Positions 13,216 to 20,147 of a DNA stretch of 22,436 nucleotides are shown piece by piece (position 1 is the first letter of the stretch; each line of letters begins with the position of its first letter). The notes beneath the pieces were generated by a model. That model was not told the DNA's origin, did not search any database, and saw nothing but the letters and a program-made list of their open reading frames with translations. The translations under genes were made by a program, and so were the position numbers. The DNA comes from Myxococcota bacterium (GTDB taxonomy: Bacteria; Myxococcota; Polyangia; GCA-2747355; JAKLHH01): positions 1-22,436 of the forward strand of contig JAKLHH010000011.1 of NCBI GenBank assembly GCA_022710245.1. The letters run 5' to 3'.

Positions 13216-16156
13216 GGATCAGCAGATCGACGGCGCGAAAGAGCTGGCGCGCGGGGACCCGCCGCACGGTCAGCCGCGGGTAGAGCTCGCGCAGCAGGCG
13301 CTCGAGGTGCTCGAGCTCGCCGGCAGGCAGCAGCCCGGCGTGCTGCAGCTCGCCGCCGCTGACGGCCGTGCGAAAGCGCGCCGACGAGCGGACGTACGGG
13401 TACTCGCAGCCGATGCGGTAGCCGGCGCCGATCAGCTTCGCGCGGACGTCGCCCAGCCTGGCCACCCACTCGCCGTGGAGGCGCAGGTCGGGCGCGGGGC
13501 CGAAGAGGCAGAGCGAGACGCCGCGCGGAGGCACCGGCAGCGGGCGGCTGGCCGGCGCGGCGGCCACGGCGGGAGGCCCGCCCTGAAGTCGGCGCAGGAT
13601 GTGCTCGCGGAGCTGGCGCTCCTCGGCCTTGCCCAGGTCCTCGAGGAGCTGCCGCCGCTCGCGGTCCCAGGCCTCGGCGAGGCGGCGCCGGTCCTCGAGC
13701 GCGCTGGCCCGCTCGCGCTCGGCCCGCGTGCGCTGCCGCTCGGTCGCGACCAGCCGCTCCTCCGCGCGGCGGGCGGTGCGCTCGGCCTCGGCGCTCCGGC
13801 GTGCGGCGTCCCGCTCGCGGTAGAGGCCGCGCACGTAGAGGCCGCCCCCGAGGAGCGCGAGGAGCGCGAGACCGGCCCAGCCGATCCGCCGGCGGCGGCG
13901 CTGCCCGCGGACCTGCTCGTCGGAGGCGCGCAGGAAGCGGACGGCCTCGCCGGAGAGCCCCACCGTGGCGGCGCGCTCGAGGAGCAGGCGGCCGTCCTCG
14001 AGGGGGCGCCCGCGCCAGAGGAGCTCGGGGTCGGCGTCCCGCGCGAGCCAGCGGCGGGCGTCGTGCTCGGCGTCCTCGGCGAGCTCGCGGAGCGCGCGCT
14101 CCTCCTCGAGCCAGCGCCGCAGCCGCGCCCACTCGCGCGCCAGCGACTCGTGGGCGAGCTCGAGCGCCTCGTCGGGGCCGACGAGGAGGCGGCTCCGCCG
14201 CAGCACCTCGACGACCCGGCGCACGCCCTCGCTCTCGCGCGACGCCATCGTCGCGCGGGCCGACGCCATCACCGCCGGGGCCGGTGCCGTCGCCGCGCGC
14301 ACCGACGCCTGCTGGAGCTCCTCGAGCGCGCGGCCCCGCCGGGTGCCGTCCGGGGTGAGGAGCTCGAGGAGCACCGCGCGCGTCGACGGCGCGAGCCCCT
14401 CTGCCGCGAGCGCCTCGTGGGCGCGCTCCGCGGCGCGGGCCAGCGCGCCGGCGAGGCCGCCCATCTCCTCGAGCGCGGCCCGCGGCAGCAGGCGGCGCGC
14501 GGCGTCCCGCCGCTGCCAGAGCTCGGTGAGCGCGTACTGCAGGAGCGGGAGCGCGGCTCCGCGTCCGGCCAGGCCGCGCAGCATCTCCTCGACCATGCCG
14601 TCGCTCTCGAAGGCGAAGCCGAAGGCGCGCGCCGGCTCGACCACCGCCGCCCGCAGCGCCTGCCCGTCGAGGGGGCGGACCAGGTGCAGCGCCTCGAGCG
14701 CCTCGGCGAGGCCGCTCACGCGCCCGAGGCGCCCGAGGAAGTCGTCGCGCGCGGTGAGCACCACGCGGAGCGCCGGCCCGCCAGCGGCCGCTGCCCGCAG
14801 GGCACGCCCGAAGGCCGCGCGCTCGCCCTCGTCGGCGCAGAGCGTGACCAGCTCCTCGAGCTGGTCGACGACGAGGAGCAACCCTGGCTCCTCCCGGCGC
14901 GCCTGGCGGCCGCCGCCCGAGGCGAGCCGCGGCCAGACCTCCTCGGGAGCGGCGGCGAGCTCGGCCTCCAGCGCGGCGGCGCTCTGGCCACGCGCGGCGG
15001 CGCTCTGGCCACGCGCGGCGGCGAGCGCGGTCGCGAGCTCGACGAGCGGGTGGCGGCCAGGTGAGAGGCGCGCAGCGCGCCAGGGCCGGCCGTCGCCGAG
15101 CCCGCCGCGCTCCACCGCGGGCGCGAGGCCGGCCAGCGCGAGCGACGACTTGCCCGAGCCGGAGGCGCCGACGAGGACGACGAGCGGCGCCTGCCGCAGC
15201 CGCCCGAGCAGCCGGGCGATCTCCTCGTCGCGTCCGAAGAAGACGCCGCGCTCCGCCTCGCCGAACGGCTGCAGGCCAGGGTAGGGCGCGGGCGGCAACG
15301 GACGGCCGCCAGCCTGCGCGGCCTCGTCGAGGTCCCGGAGCAGCGCCGCCGCCGAGGCGTAGCGCGCCGCGCGCGGCGCCAGGCAGCGGGCGACCAGCGA
15401 GGAGAGCGGCTCGGAGATCTCCGGGCGCAGGCTGCGCACGGTGGGCGCGGGCGCGGCGCGCATGCGAGCGCGGAGCTCGTCCAGCGTCTCGGCGAGGTAG
15501 GGCAGCTGCAGGGTCAGCGCACGGAAGAGGATCACCCCGAGGCCGAAGAGGTCGGCGGGCGCGTCCGGCTCCTCGCCCTCGAGGACCTCGGGGGCGGCGT
15601 AGGAGGGCGTCCCGACCAGCGGCGAGCCGCGCTCGCCCCTCTCGCCGGGGGCCGGGCCGCGGAGCGCGACCCCGAAGTCGATCAGCTTGATGACGCCGTC
15701 GTCGGCCACCATCACGTTGGCGGGCTTGACGTCGCGGTGGAGCATGCCGGCCCCGTGGGCGGCGGCGAGCGCGGCGCAGACCGCGCGGCCGACGGCGAGC
15801 GCGAAGCCGGGGTCGAGCGGCCGCTCGGCCCGGCGCAGGAGCTCCTCCAGCGCCTCGCCCTCGACGTACTCCATCACCAGCAGCGGCGGCTCGACCCGGT
15901 GGACGAGCTCGTGCACGGTGACGACGTTCGGGTGCCGCAGGCGCGCGAGCGCGCGGGCCTCGTGCAGGCTCGCCGCCAGCTCGCTGCCGCCGAGCGCGAG
16001 GATCTTCAGCGCGACGTCGCGCTCGAAGAAGGAGTCCCAGGCCAGGTAGACCTGCCCGAAGCTGCCGCGACCGAGCCGCTGGCGGACGCGGAAGCGATCG
16101 GCGAGGAGGCCGTCCCCGAGCAGGGTCCCGGGGCGGAGCTCTGGCGCGGCGGGCAT
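13208..16156 (-). CDS. Serine/threonine protein kinase fused to an nSTAND1-type NTPase, TM, coiled coil and novel C-terminal domain
   Basis: 982 residues. The kinase domain (~21-275) is complete: Gly loop LGRGSFGQVY (28-37), Lys51, Glu66, HRDVKPAN (140-147), DFG (160-162) and APE (188-190). PYPGLQPFGEAE (291-302) with FFGRDEE opens an nSTAND1-type STAND NTPase: Walker A GASGSGKSS (330-338), Walker B LLLVVDQLEELV (Asp431), and the family-like ELAHESLAREWARLRRWL region. A membrane helix at ~758-775 (IGWAGLALLALLGGGLYV) is followed by an Arg/Glu-rich coiled coil (~779-858), a Pro linker and a ~100-residue alpha/beta C-terminal domain (~880-982) where WD40 repeats often occur. The kinase and NTPase should be cytoplasmic, and the C-terminus may be periplasmic. 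It faces the FHA gene across 84 bp. ATG 16156 has no SD, but TAGAAT lies 6 nt upstream. Confidence 0.93.
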   Translation of the reverse strand: MPAAPELRPGTLLGDGLLADRFRVRQRLGRGSFGQVYLAWDSFFERDVALKILALGGSELAASLHEARALARLRHPNVVTVHELVHRVEPPLLVMEYVEGEALEELLRRAERPLDPGFALAVGRAVCAALAAAHGAGMLHRDVKPANVMVADDGVIKLIDFGVALRGPAPGERGERGSPLVGTPSYAAPEVLEGEEPDAPADLFGLGVILFRALTLQLPYLAETLDELRARMRAAPAPTVRSLRPEISEPLSSLVARCLAPRAARYASAAALLRDLDEAAQAGGRPLPPAPYPGLQPFGEAERGVFFGRDEEIARLLGRLRQAPLVVLVGASGSGKSSLALAGLAPAVERGGLGDGRPWRAARLSPGRHPLVELATALAAARGQSAAARGQSAAALEAELAAAPEEVWPRLASGGGRQARREEPGLLLVVDQLEELVTLCADEGERAAFGRALRAAAAGGPALRVVLTARDDFLGRLGRVSGLAEALEALHLVRPLDGQALRAAVVEPARAFGFAFESDGMVEEMLRGLAGRGAALPLLQYALTELWQRRDAARRLLPRAALEEMGGLAGALARAAERAHEALAAEGLAPSTRAVLLELLTPDGTRRGRALEELQQASVRAATAPAPAVMASARATMASRESEGVRRVVEVLRRSRLLVGPDEALELAHESLAREWARLRRWLEEERALRELAEDAEHDARRWLARDADPELLWRGRPLEDGRLLLERAATVGLSGEAVRFLRASDEQVRGQRRRRRIGWAGLALLALLGGGLYVRGLYRERDAARRSAEAERTARRAEERLVATERQRTRAERERASALEDRRRLAEAWDRERRQLLEDLGKAEERQLREHILRRLQGGPPAVAAAPASRPLPVPPRGVSLCLFGPAPDLRLHGEWVARLGDVRAKLIGAGYRIGCEYPYVRSSARFRTAVSGGELQHAGLLPAGELEHLERLLRELYPRLTVRRVPARQLFRAVDLLIPE
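14973..15014 (-). repeat. In-frame 21-bp tandem duplication in the kinase gene
   Basis: Two exact 21-nt units (14973-14993, 14994-15014) followed by a partial third encode a repeated seven-residue AARGQSA-type block (residues ~380-395) in a linker of the STAND domain. The length is a multiple of 3, so copy-number change would keep the frame. Confidence 0.85.
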
Positions 16157-16162
16157 GGCCCG

Positions 16163-16168
16163 ATTCTA
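16163..16168 (-). promoter_or_regulatory. Putative -10 of the kinase gene; leaderless start
   Basis: Minus-strand TAGAAT is followed by exactly six bases (CGGGCC) and then the ATG at 16156. With normal promoter geometry transcription would begin on the A of ATG. No SD and no -35 are visible. Confidence 0.5.
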
Positions 16169-16228
16169 CCCCAGCCAGCGTCCGGCCCGCTCGCCGGCGC
16201 GAGCAGCGCGGGCAGGAGCGCCCTCGAG

Positions 16229-16234
16229 TATACT
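16229..16234 (+). promoter_or_regulatory. Putative -10 of the FHA gene; leaderless start
   Basis: TATACT is followed by six bases (GGGGCG) and the ATG at 16241, mirroring the arrangement of the divergent kinase gene. No -35 was seen. Confidence 0.5.
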
Positions 16235-16240
16235 GGGGCG

Positions 16241-18481
16241 ATGGCCGAGGCCCTCCAGCACACGCTCGGCATGGCCCAGCTCGCCGGCGAGTGGGCGCAG
16301 CGGCTCCGCGGCTCGGGCACCGGTCCAGGCCACGACGCGCTGATCGTCGTCGGCGGGCCGGCCGCGCTCCTCGGGCAGCGCTTCGAGCTGGCGCGCAGCG
16401 CGGGGCGCATCGAGCTCACGCGCGGGGGGGGCGAGGCGTCCACGGCGGCGCGCGACCCCACGGCGCCCATCCTCCTCGACTCGGCCTACGTCTCCAGCCC
16501 GCACGCGGCGCTCGAGGCCACGCCGAGCGGCTGGAGCGTCGTCGATCTGCAGAGCGCGAACCACACCTACGTCGGCACCGTGCGCGCCCTGCGCCAGCAG
16601 CTGGTCTATGGCGACGAGCTGCGCCTCGGCGACGTCGTCCTGCTCTTCGCGCCCGCGGACCCGGGGAGCCTCCCCTCGCACGTCCTCGACGCCGGCAGTG
16701 GGCTCCTCTCGGCGCGCGTGCTCCTCGCCGAGGCTGCCCGCCTCGCCGGCCAGCCCGCGCCTGGCGCGGCGCTCTGCCTGCTGCTCGTGCGCGCGCCCGG
16801 GCTCGGCGCGCAGGAGGGCGCGGCGGCGGAGGAGGGCGCGGCGGCGCAGCGGATCGGCGCAGCGCTCCTCCGGCTCCTCCCCGCGAGCAGCCTGGTCGGG
16901 CGCCTGCGGAGCGAGCTCTTCGCCGCCGTCTGGCAGGGTGACCCGGCGGCGCTGCGGCCCCAGGCGGAGCGCACGGTGGCCGGGCTGGCGGGGCTCACGC
17001 CCGGGCCCGCGGCGCCACACGGCGTGATCGCCGCTGCGGCCTCCGGGGCCCAGCCCTTCCAGGCGCTCCTCGCCCCGGCGCTCGCCGCCCTCGAGGCGCG
17101 CCTGTCCGGGGCGCCCGCCGTCCTCGAGGCTGATCTCAGCGAGGCGCGACCGCTCCTCGTCGATGACGCGCTGCTCGCTGCGCTGCAGGCGCGCCCCGAG
17201 CTGACCGTCGTCGTCGCCGGCCTCGAGGACGAGGATCGCGTCCGCCACCAGCTCGGGCATGAGCGGCTCGCGGCCTGGCGCTGGCAGCTGCGCCGGCTCG
17301 CCCGCCACGCCAGCGAGGGGGCGCTGGCCGGGCTGCTCGAGGAGCGGGCGCTGCTGCTCGGCACCTCCGGCGAGGAGGCGGCCCGCCTGGCCGGCTCGCT
17401 CCGCGAGAGCTTCGGGGCGGCGCTCCCCGGTCTCGAGGCGCCGCGGCTGGCCACCGCGCTCCTCGGGCCGGAGGCCTGGAGCTCGCCCGCGGGTCTGCCG
17501 CCGGGCGGGCTGCGGCGGTTGCTCCTCGAGGCGCTCGACGGGCCGCCGCTCGCCTTCGGCGCCGGGGAGCGGCTGGGCGAGGTGGAGCGGCTGCCGACCC
17601 CGCTCGCGGCGCCCTACAGCCTGATCTGGGTCGTCTCGAGCGAGACGGCGCGGCTGAAGATGATCCTCGACGCGGCGGAGGTCGTGGCGCGCTTCGCGGG
17701 GCTCCTCACGGTGGCGGCGCTCGCGCGCTACGGGGGCCGGGCCTCGCAGGGCGGCGCCGCTGGCCCAGCCGGAGGGGGCCACCAGCGCGTCACCCTCGCC
17801 CTAGCCCGCTGCCCGCGCGGCAACCTCTCGCTGGGCGAGTGGGTGGGCCTGCTGCGCGAGCTCGCGCCCGCGCTCGGCGCGCTCGGCGACCCGCTGCCGC
17901 GCGTCCTCGCCGCGGCGCTCGGGATCGGCCGGCGCGGCCCGCTCCTCGCGCACCTCCTCGAGCGCCGGCTGCTCCCGGCGCGCAACCGCTTCGCGCACGG
18001 CGCCACGGCCGCCTCCGAGGAGCGCGGCGCGGGTGAGGCGCGGGAGCTCCTCGCCGAGCTCAACGAGGTGGTGCGCTGCCTGGCGCCGCTCGAGGAGCTG
18101 CAGCTCCTCGCGGTGCTGGAGAGCAGCCCGCGGCGCGGCGGCGGGGCCCGCGCCAGCGTGCGCATCCTCGAGGGCCCGCGCGAGAACTTCGAGGTCCGCC
18201 AGGTGGAGGTGCGCAGCCCGGAGCCGCTCTACCGCGGCTCGGTCTACCTCTCGAGCGACGACTACCGCGAGCTCCTCGAGCTGCAGCCGCTCCTTCGCCT
18301 GCAGCTCTGCCCGCGCTGCGATCGCGAGGAGCTCTTCCTGGTCGAGGCGCTCCCGCGCGTCCGGGTGACCTGCTCCTCGCGCGCGGTCTCGACCGGCCAC
18401 CAGCTCCGCCTGACCCCCACCGCCGAGGACCTCCCCGAGGAGCTCGCCGCGCTGCTCGCGCCGCTCACGCCGCAGCCCTGA
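16241..18481 (+). CDS. FHA-domain protein with degenerate GGDEF-like region, HEPN-like motif and CxxC C-terminus
   Basis: 746 residues from ATG 16241. Residues ~33-138 are an FHA domain: SAYVSSPHAALEA (Ser85/Ser86, His88), WSVVDLQSANHTYVG (Asn107) and YGDELRLGDVVLLF (123-136). Residues ~148-275 resemble a nucleotide-cyclase/GGDEF fold in which the signature has decayed to RSELF (223-227), so cyclase activity is unlikely. The middle is Leu/Ala-rich helix. PARNRFAHG gives R581-N582-x-x-x-H586, the RNxxxH pattern of HEPN domains (often RNases or their relatives), followed by the expected helices. The last ~150 residues are beta-rich with CPRC (C690, C693) and a YRGSVYLSSDDY segment. FHA domains bind phosphothreonine, so the divergent kinase is the obvious partner. 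The HEPN reading is an inference. Confidence 0.82.
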   Translation: MAEALQHTLGMAQLAGEWAQRLRGSGTGPGHDALIVVGGPAALLGQRFELARSAGRIELTRGGGEASTAARDPTAPILLDSAYVSSPHAALEATPSGWSVVDLQSANHTYVGTVRALRQQLVYGDELRLGDVVLLFAPADPGSLPSHVLDAGSGLLSARVLLAEAARLAGQPAPGAALCLLLVRAPGLGAQEGAAAEEGAAAQRIGAALLRLLPASSLVGRLRSELFAAVWQGDPAALRPQAERTVAGLAGLTPGPAAPHGVIAAAASGAQPFQALLAPALAALEARLSGAPAVLEADLSEARPLLVDDALLAALQARPELTVVVAGLEDEDRVRHQLGHERLAAWRWQLRRLARHASEGALAGLLEERALLLGTSGEEAARLAGSLRESFGAALPGLEAPRLATALLGPEAWSSPAGLPPGGLRRLLLEALDGPPLAFGAGERLGEVERLPTPLAAPYSLIWVVSSETARLKMILDAAEVVARFAGLLTVAALARYGGRASQGGAAGPAGGGHQRVTLALARCPRGNLSLGEWVGLLRELAPALGALGDPLPRVLAAALGIGRRGPLLAHLLERRLLPARNRFAHGATAASEERGAGEARELLAELNEVVRCLAPLEELQLLAVLESSPRRGGGARASVRILEGPRENFEVRQVEVRSPEPLYRGSVYLSSDDYRELLELQPLLRLQLCPRCDREELFLVEALPRVRVTCSSRAVSTGHQLRLTPTAEDLPEELAALLAPLTPQP

Positions 18482-18495
18482 GGCCCTCGGCCCGG

Positions 18496-18546
18496 CCCCC
18501 GCTGCCCTGCCGCCCCCGCTGCCCTGCCGCCCCCGCTGCCCTGCCG
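18496..18546 (+). repeat. 17-bp tandem repeat, three exact copies
   Basis: CCCCCGCTGCCCTGCCG occurs at 18496-18512, 18513-18529 and 18530-18546 without mismatch. The array fills most of the 121-bp gap between the FHA gene and the PAS gene. Confidence 0.92.
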
Positions 18547-18602
18547 CTAGCTCTCGCCTCCGTGCCTCGCTACCATGAAGAGAGGTGCCAGGAGGCGACC
18601 TG

Positions 18603-19178
18603 ATGAGCGACAGCGGCGAGGAGAGGCAGGACCAGACCGCGACCGAGGTCGGGCTCGAGTACCACGTCGACGCCAAGGGTTGCCTGGTCTACTTCTCGCC
18701 GGGCTGGGACGCGCAGGCTCGCGCCGGAGGTGCCCCGCAGCTGGTGGCGGAGCGGATCCTGGGTCAGCCGCTCCTCGACTTCATCTCCGACCCGACCACC
18801 GCGCAGGTGCACGAGCTGCTGATGAAGAAGGCCCGGGCCTCGGCGAGCGAGGTGGCCGTGGAGCTCCGCTGCGACACGCAGTCGCGTCGGCAGCGGCTGC
18901 GGCTCGTCATCACGCCCGAGGGGCCGCTGCTCCGCTACACCTGCCAGCTCCTCTCGCAGGTCGCGCGGCCCGCGGTGGCGCTCCTCGACGTGGAAGCGCC
19001 GCACGCCGGGCCGCCCATCAGCATGTGCAGCTGGTGCAAGCGTGTGCTCACCGCCGGGCGCTGGGTCGAAGTCGAGGCGGCGGTGCGCGCCCTCGGCCTC
19101 TTCGAGCAGGCGTCGGTGCCGAGGGTCACGCACGGCATCTGCGAGGAGTGCCTGGAGCGCTACTCGAAGGGCCTCTGA
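18603..19178 (+). CDS. PAS-like sensor protein with C-terminal four-cysteine cluster
   Basis: 191 residues. ATG 18603 is preceded by GGAGG (18591-18595) with a 7-nt gap; an in-frame GTG at 18585 is less likely. Residues ~18-125 follow the PAS-like pattern GLEYHVDAKGCLVYFSPGWD and LGQPLLDFISDPTT, ending in a beta pair. The C-terminal part has MCSWCKRV (C142, C145), then GRWVEVEAAVRALGLFE and THGICEEC (C180, C183), giving CxxC...CxxC, which is likely a zinc site. Family members with this combination are small stand-alone PAS proteins of unclear role. A soluble cytoplasmic sensor or adaptor is inferred. It follows the FHA gene on the same strand after 121 bp and may belong to the same signalling block. 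Confidence 0.82.
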   Translation: MSDSGEERQDQTATEVGLEYHVDAKGCLVYFSPGWDAQARAGGAPQLVAERILGQPLLDFISDPTTAQVHELLMKKARASASEVAVELRCDTQSRRQRLRLVITPEGPLLRYTCQLLSQVARPAVALLDVEAPHAGPPISMCSWCKRVLTAGRWVEVEAAVRALGLFEQASVPRVTHGICEECLERYSKGL

Positions 19179-19240
19179 GCCGGGGTCGGGGCGCTCTGAG
19201 TCGGCCGTGCCACGCGGACCGACGACGTGCACGCGCCCGG

Positions 19241-19999
19241 CTAGCGCCGCGTCGCCACCGCCTCGGCGGGGAGCACGTGGTAGCGGCCGCGCACGTCGAC
19301 GCTGGTGCGCGGCACCGCGCGGCTCTTCTCGAAGAGCTCGTAGGCCGGCCGCAGCGAGGCCCAGAAGTCGAGGAGCGCGCGCTTCGAGGAGTGCTCCTGC
19401 TCGAGCCAGGCGATGCCCTTCGCGTCGAGGCGCGTGGGAAAGATGTGCACGGGGATGCGCGCCTGGCCGCGGCGGTGCGCGCCGTCGGCGAGCAGGTAGA
19501 CGTCCTCGATGGGCCCGTCGGTGATCGCCACGCAGCCGATGGAGGCGCACTTGCCGTGCAGGAAGATGTCGCCGCCGAGGCTGGCCTTGTAGCCGAGCTT
19601 GCGGTCGGAGGCGTTCGGGTAGTTGATGCCGAGCGAGAGGTGGTAGGCGCTCCACGGGTTGAAGCGGTCCACGACGTAGAAGCCCTCGGGCACCTGGAGG
19701 TCACCCGAGCGGCGCTTGGGGCCGAGGTCGCCCGAGGCGGCGCAGATCGGGTAGCTGCGGACGAGGGCGAAGTGGCCGCGCTCGCGCGCCCAGACCTCGA
19801 GCGCGCCCTCGCGCTTGAAGACGCGCAGGTAGACCTCGCGCGGCGGGTAGCTGAGGCCCTGCTTCGCGAGGAGCTTCACCAGACCCGCCTTGCGGGCGGC
19901 GAGCGCCTTCGCGACGGGGTCGCGGGCGGCGAGACTGGCGCGGGGTACGACGGCGACGGCGAGGAGCAGGAGCGAGAAGCAAGAGGCGAAGCGGCTCAT
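19241..19999 (-). CDS. YafK-like L,D-transpeptidase (YkuD) family protein
   Basis: 252 residues with a signal peptide (FASCFSLLLLAVAVV; likely cleavage after ASLA, residue 24), so exported. The sequence GPKRRSGDLQVPEGFYVV (93-110) and the catalytic block FLHGKCASIGCVAITD (146-161; His148, Ser153, Cys156) match the YkuD fold. The HG-x-C-x-S-x-GC form is typical of YafK-type enzymes. Known relatives act on peptidoglycan crosslinks, or in E. coli DpaA/YafK release Braun lipoprotein from peptidoglycan; which applies here is open. ATG 19999 has GGAG 7 nt upstream. The frame extends to 20095, but that would put the signal peptide inside the protein. The SD lies in one arm of an inverted repeat (20003-20035). 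Confidence 0.9.
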   Translation of the reverse strand: MSRFASCFSLLLLAVAVVPRASLAARDPVAKALAARKAGLVKLLAKQGLSYPPREVYLRVFKREGALEVWARERGHFALVRSYPICAASGDLGPKRRSGDLQVPEGFYVVDRFNPWSAYHLSLGINYPNASDRKLGYKASLGGDIFLHGKCASIGCVAITDGPIEDVYLLADGAHRRGQARIPVHIFPTRLDAKGIAWLEQEHSSKRALLDFWASLRPAYELFEKSRAVPRTSVDVRGRYHVLPAEAVATRR

Positions 20000-20147
20000 G
20001 GACTGTCTCCGGGTCTCGTGGGTTCCGGGAGACAGACGAAGAGCCGCGCGGGCGCTGACCGGATTTGTCCCCGGGCGCTTCGCACCGTCCTCCACCCCTG
20101 TGTTGCTCAGGATCTCGAGGGGTTGAGCCGCGGGCCGGAGGAGCGGA
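20000..20147. other. Intergenic leader of the YafK-like gene
   Basis: 148 bp between the Lon-like/TPR gene and the YafK-like gene, both on the minus strand. It contains the SD hairpin (20003-20035). I saw no strong promoter and no terminator with a T-tract. Confidence 0.4.
20003..20035 (-). promoter_or_regulatory. Leader hairpin covering the SD of the YafK-like gene
   Basis: In the minus-strand transcript CTGTCTCC (20035-20028) can pair perfectly with GGAGACAG (20010-20003). The loop is 17 nt, and the second arm contains the GGAG SD and ends 3 nt before the ATG. Pairing would hide the ribosome binding site. Confidence 0.5.

Noticed and set aside
13307..15064. 585-aa open frame antisense to the kinase gene
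   Set aside because: Shadow of the STAND and coiled-coil coding sequence; no recognisable domain and no SD.
16880..16930. Active GGDEF diguanylate cyclase in the FHA protein
   Set aside because: The signature site reads RSELF, lacking the glycines and acidic residue needed for catalysis.
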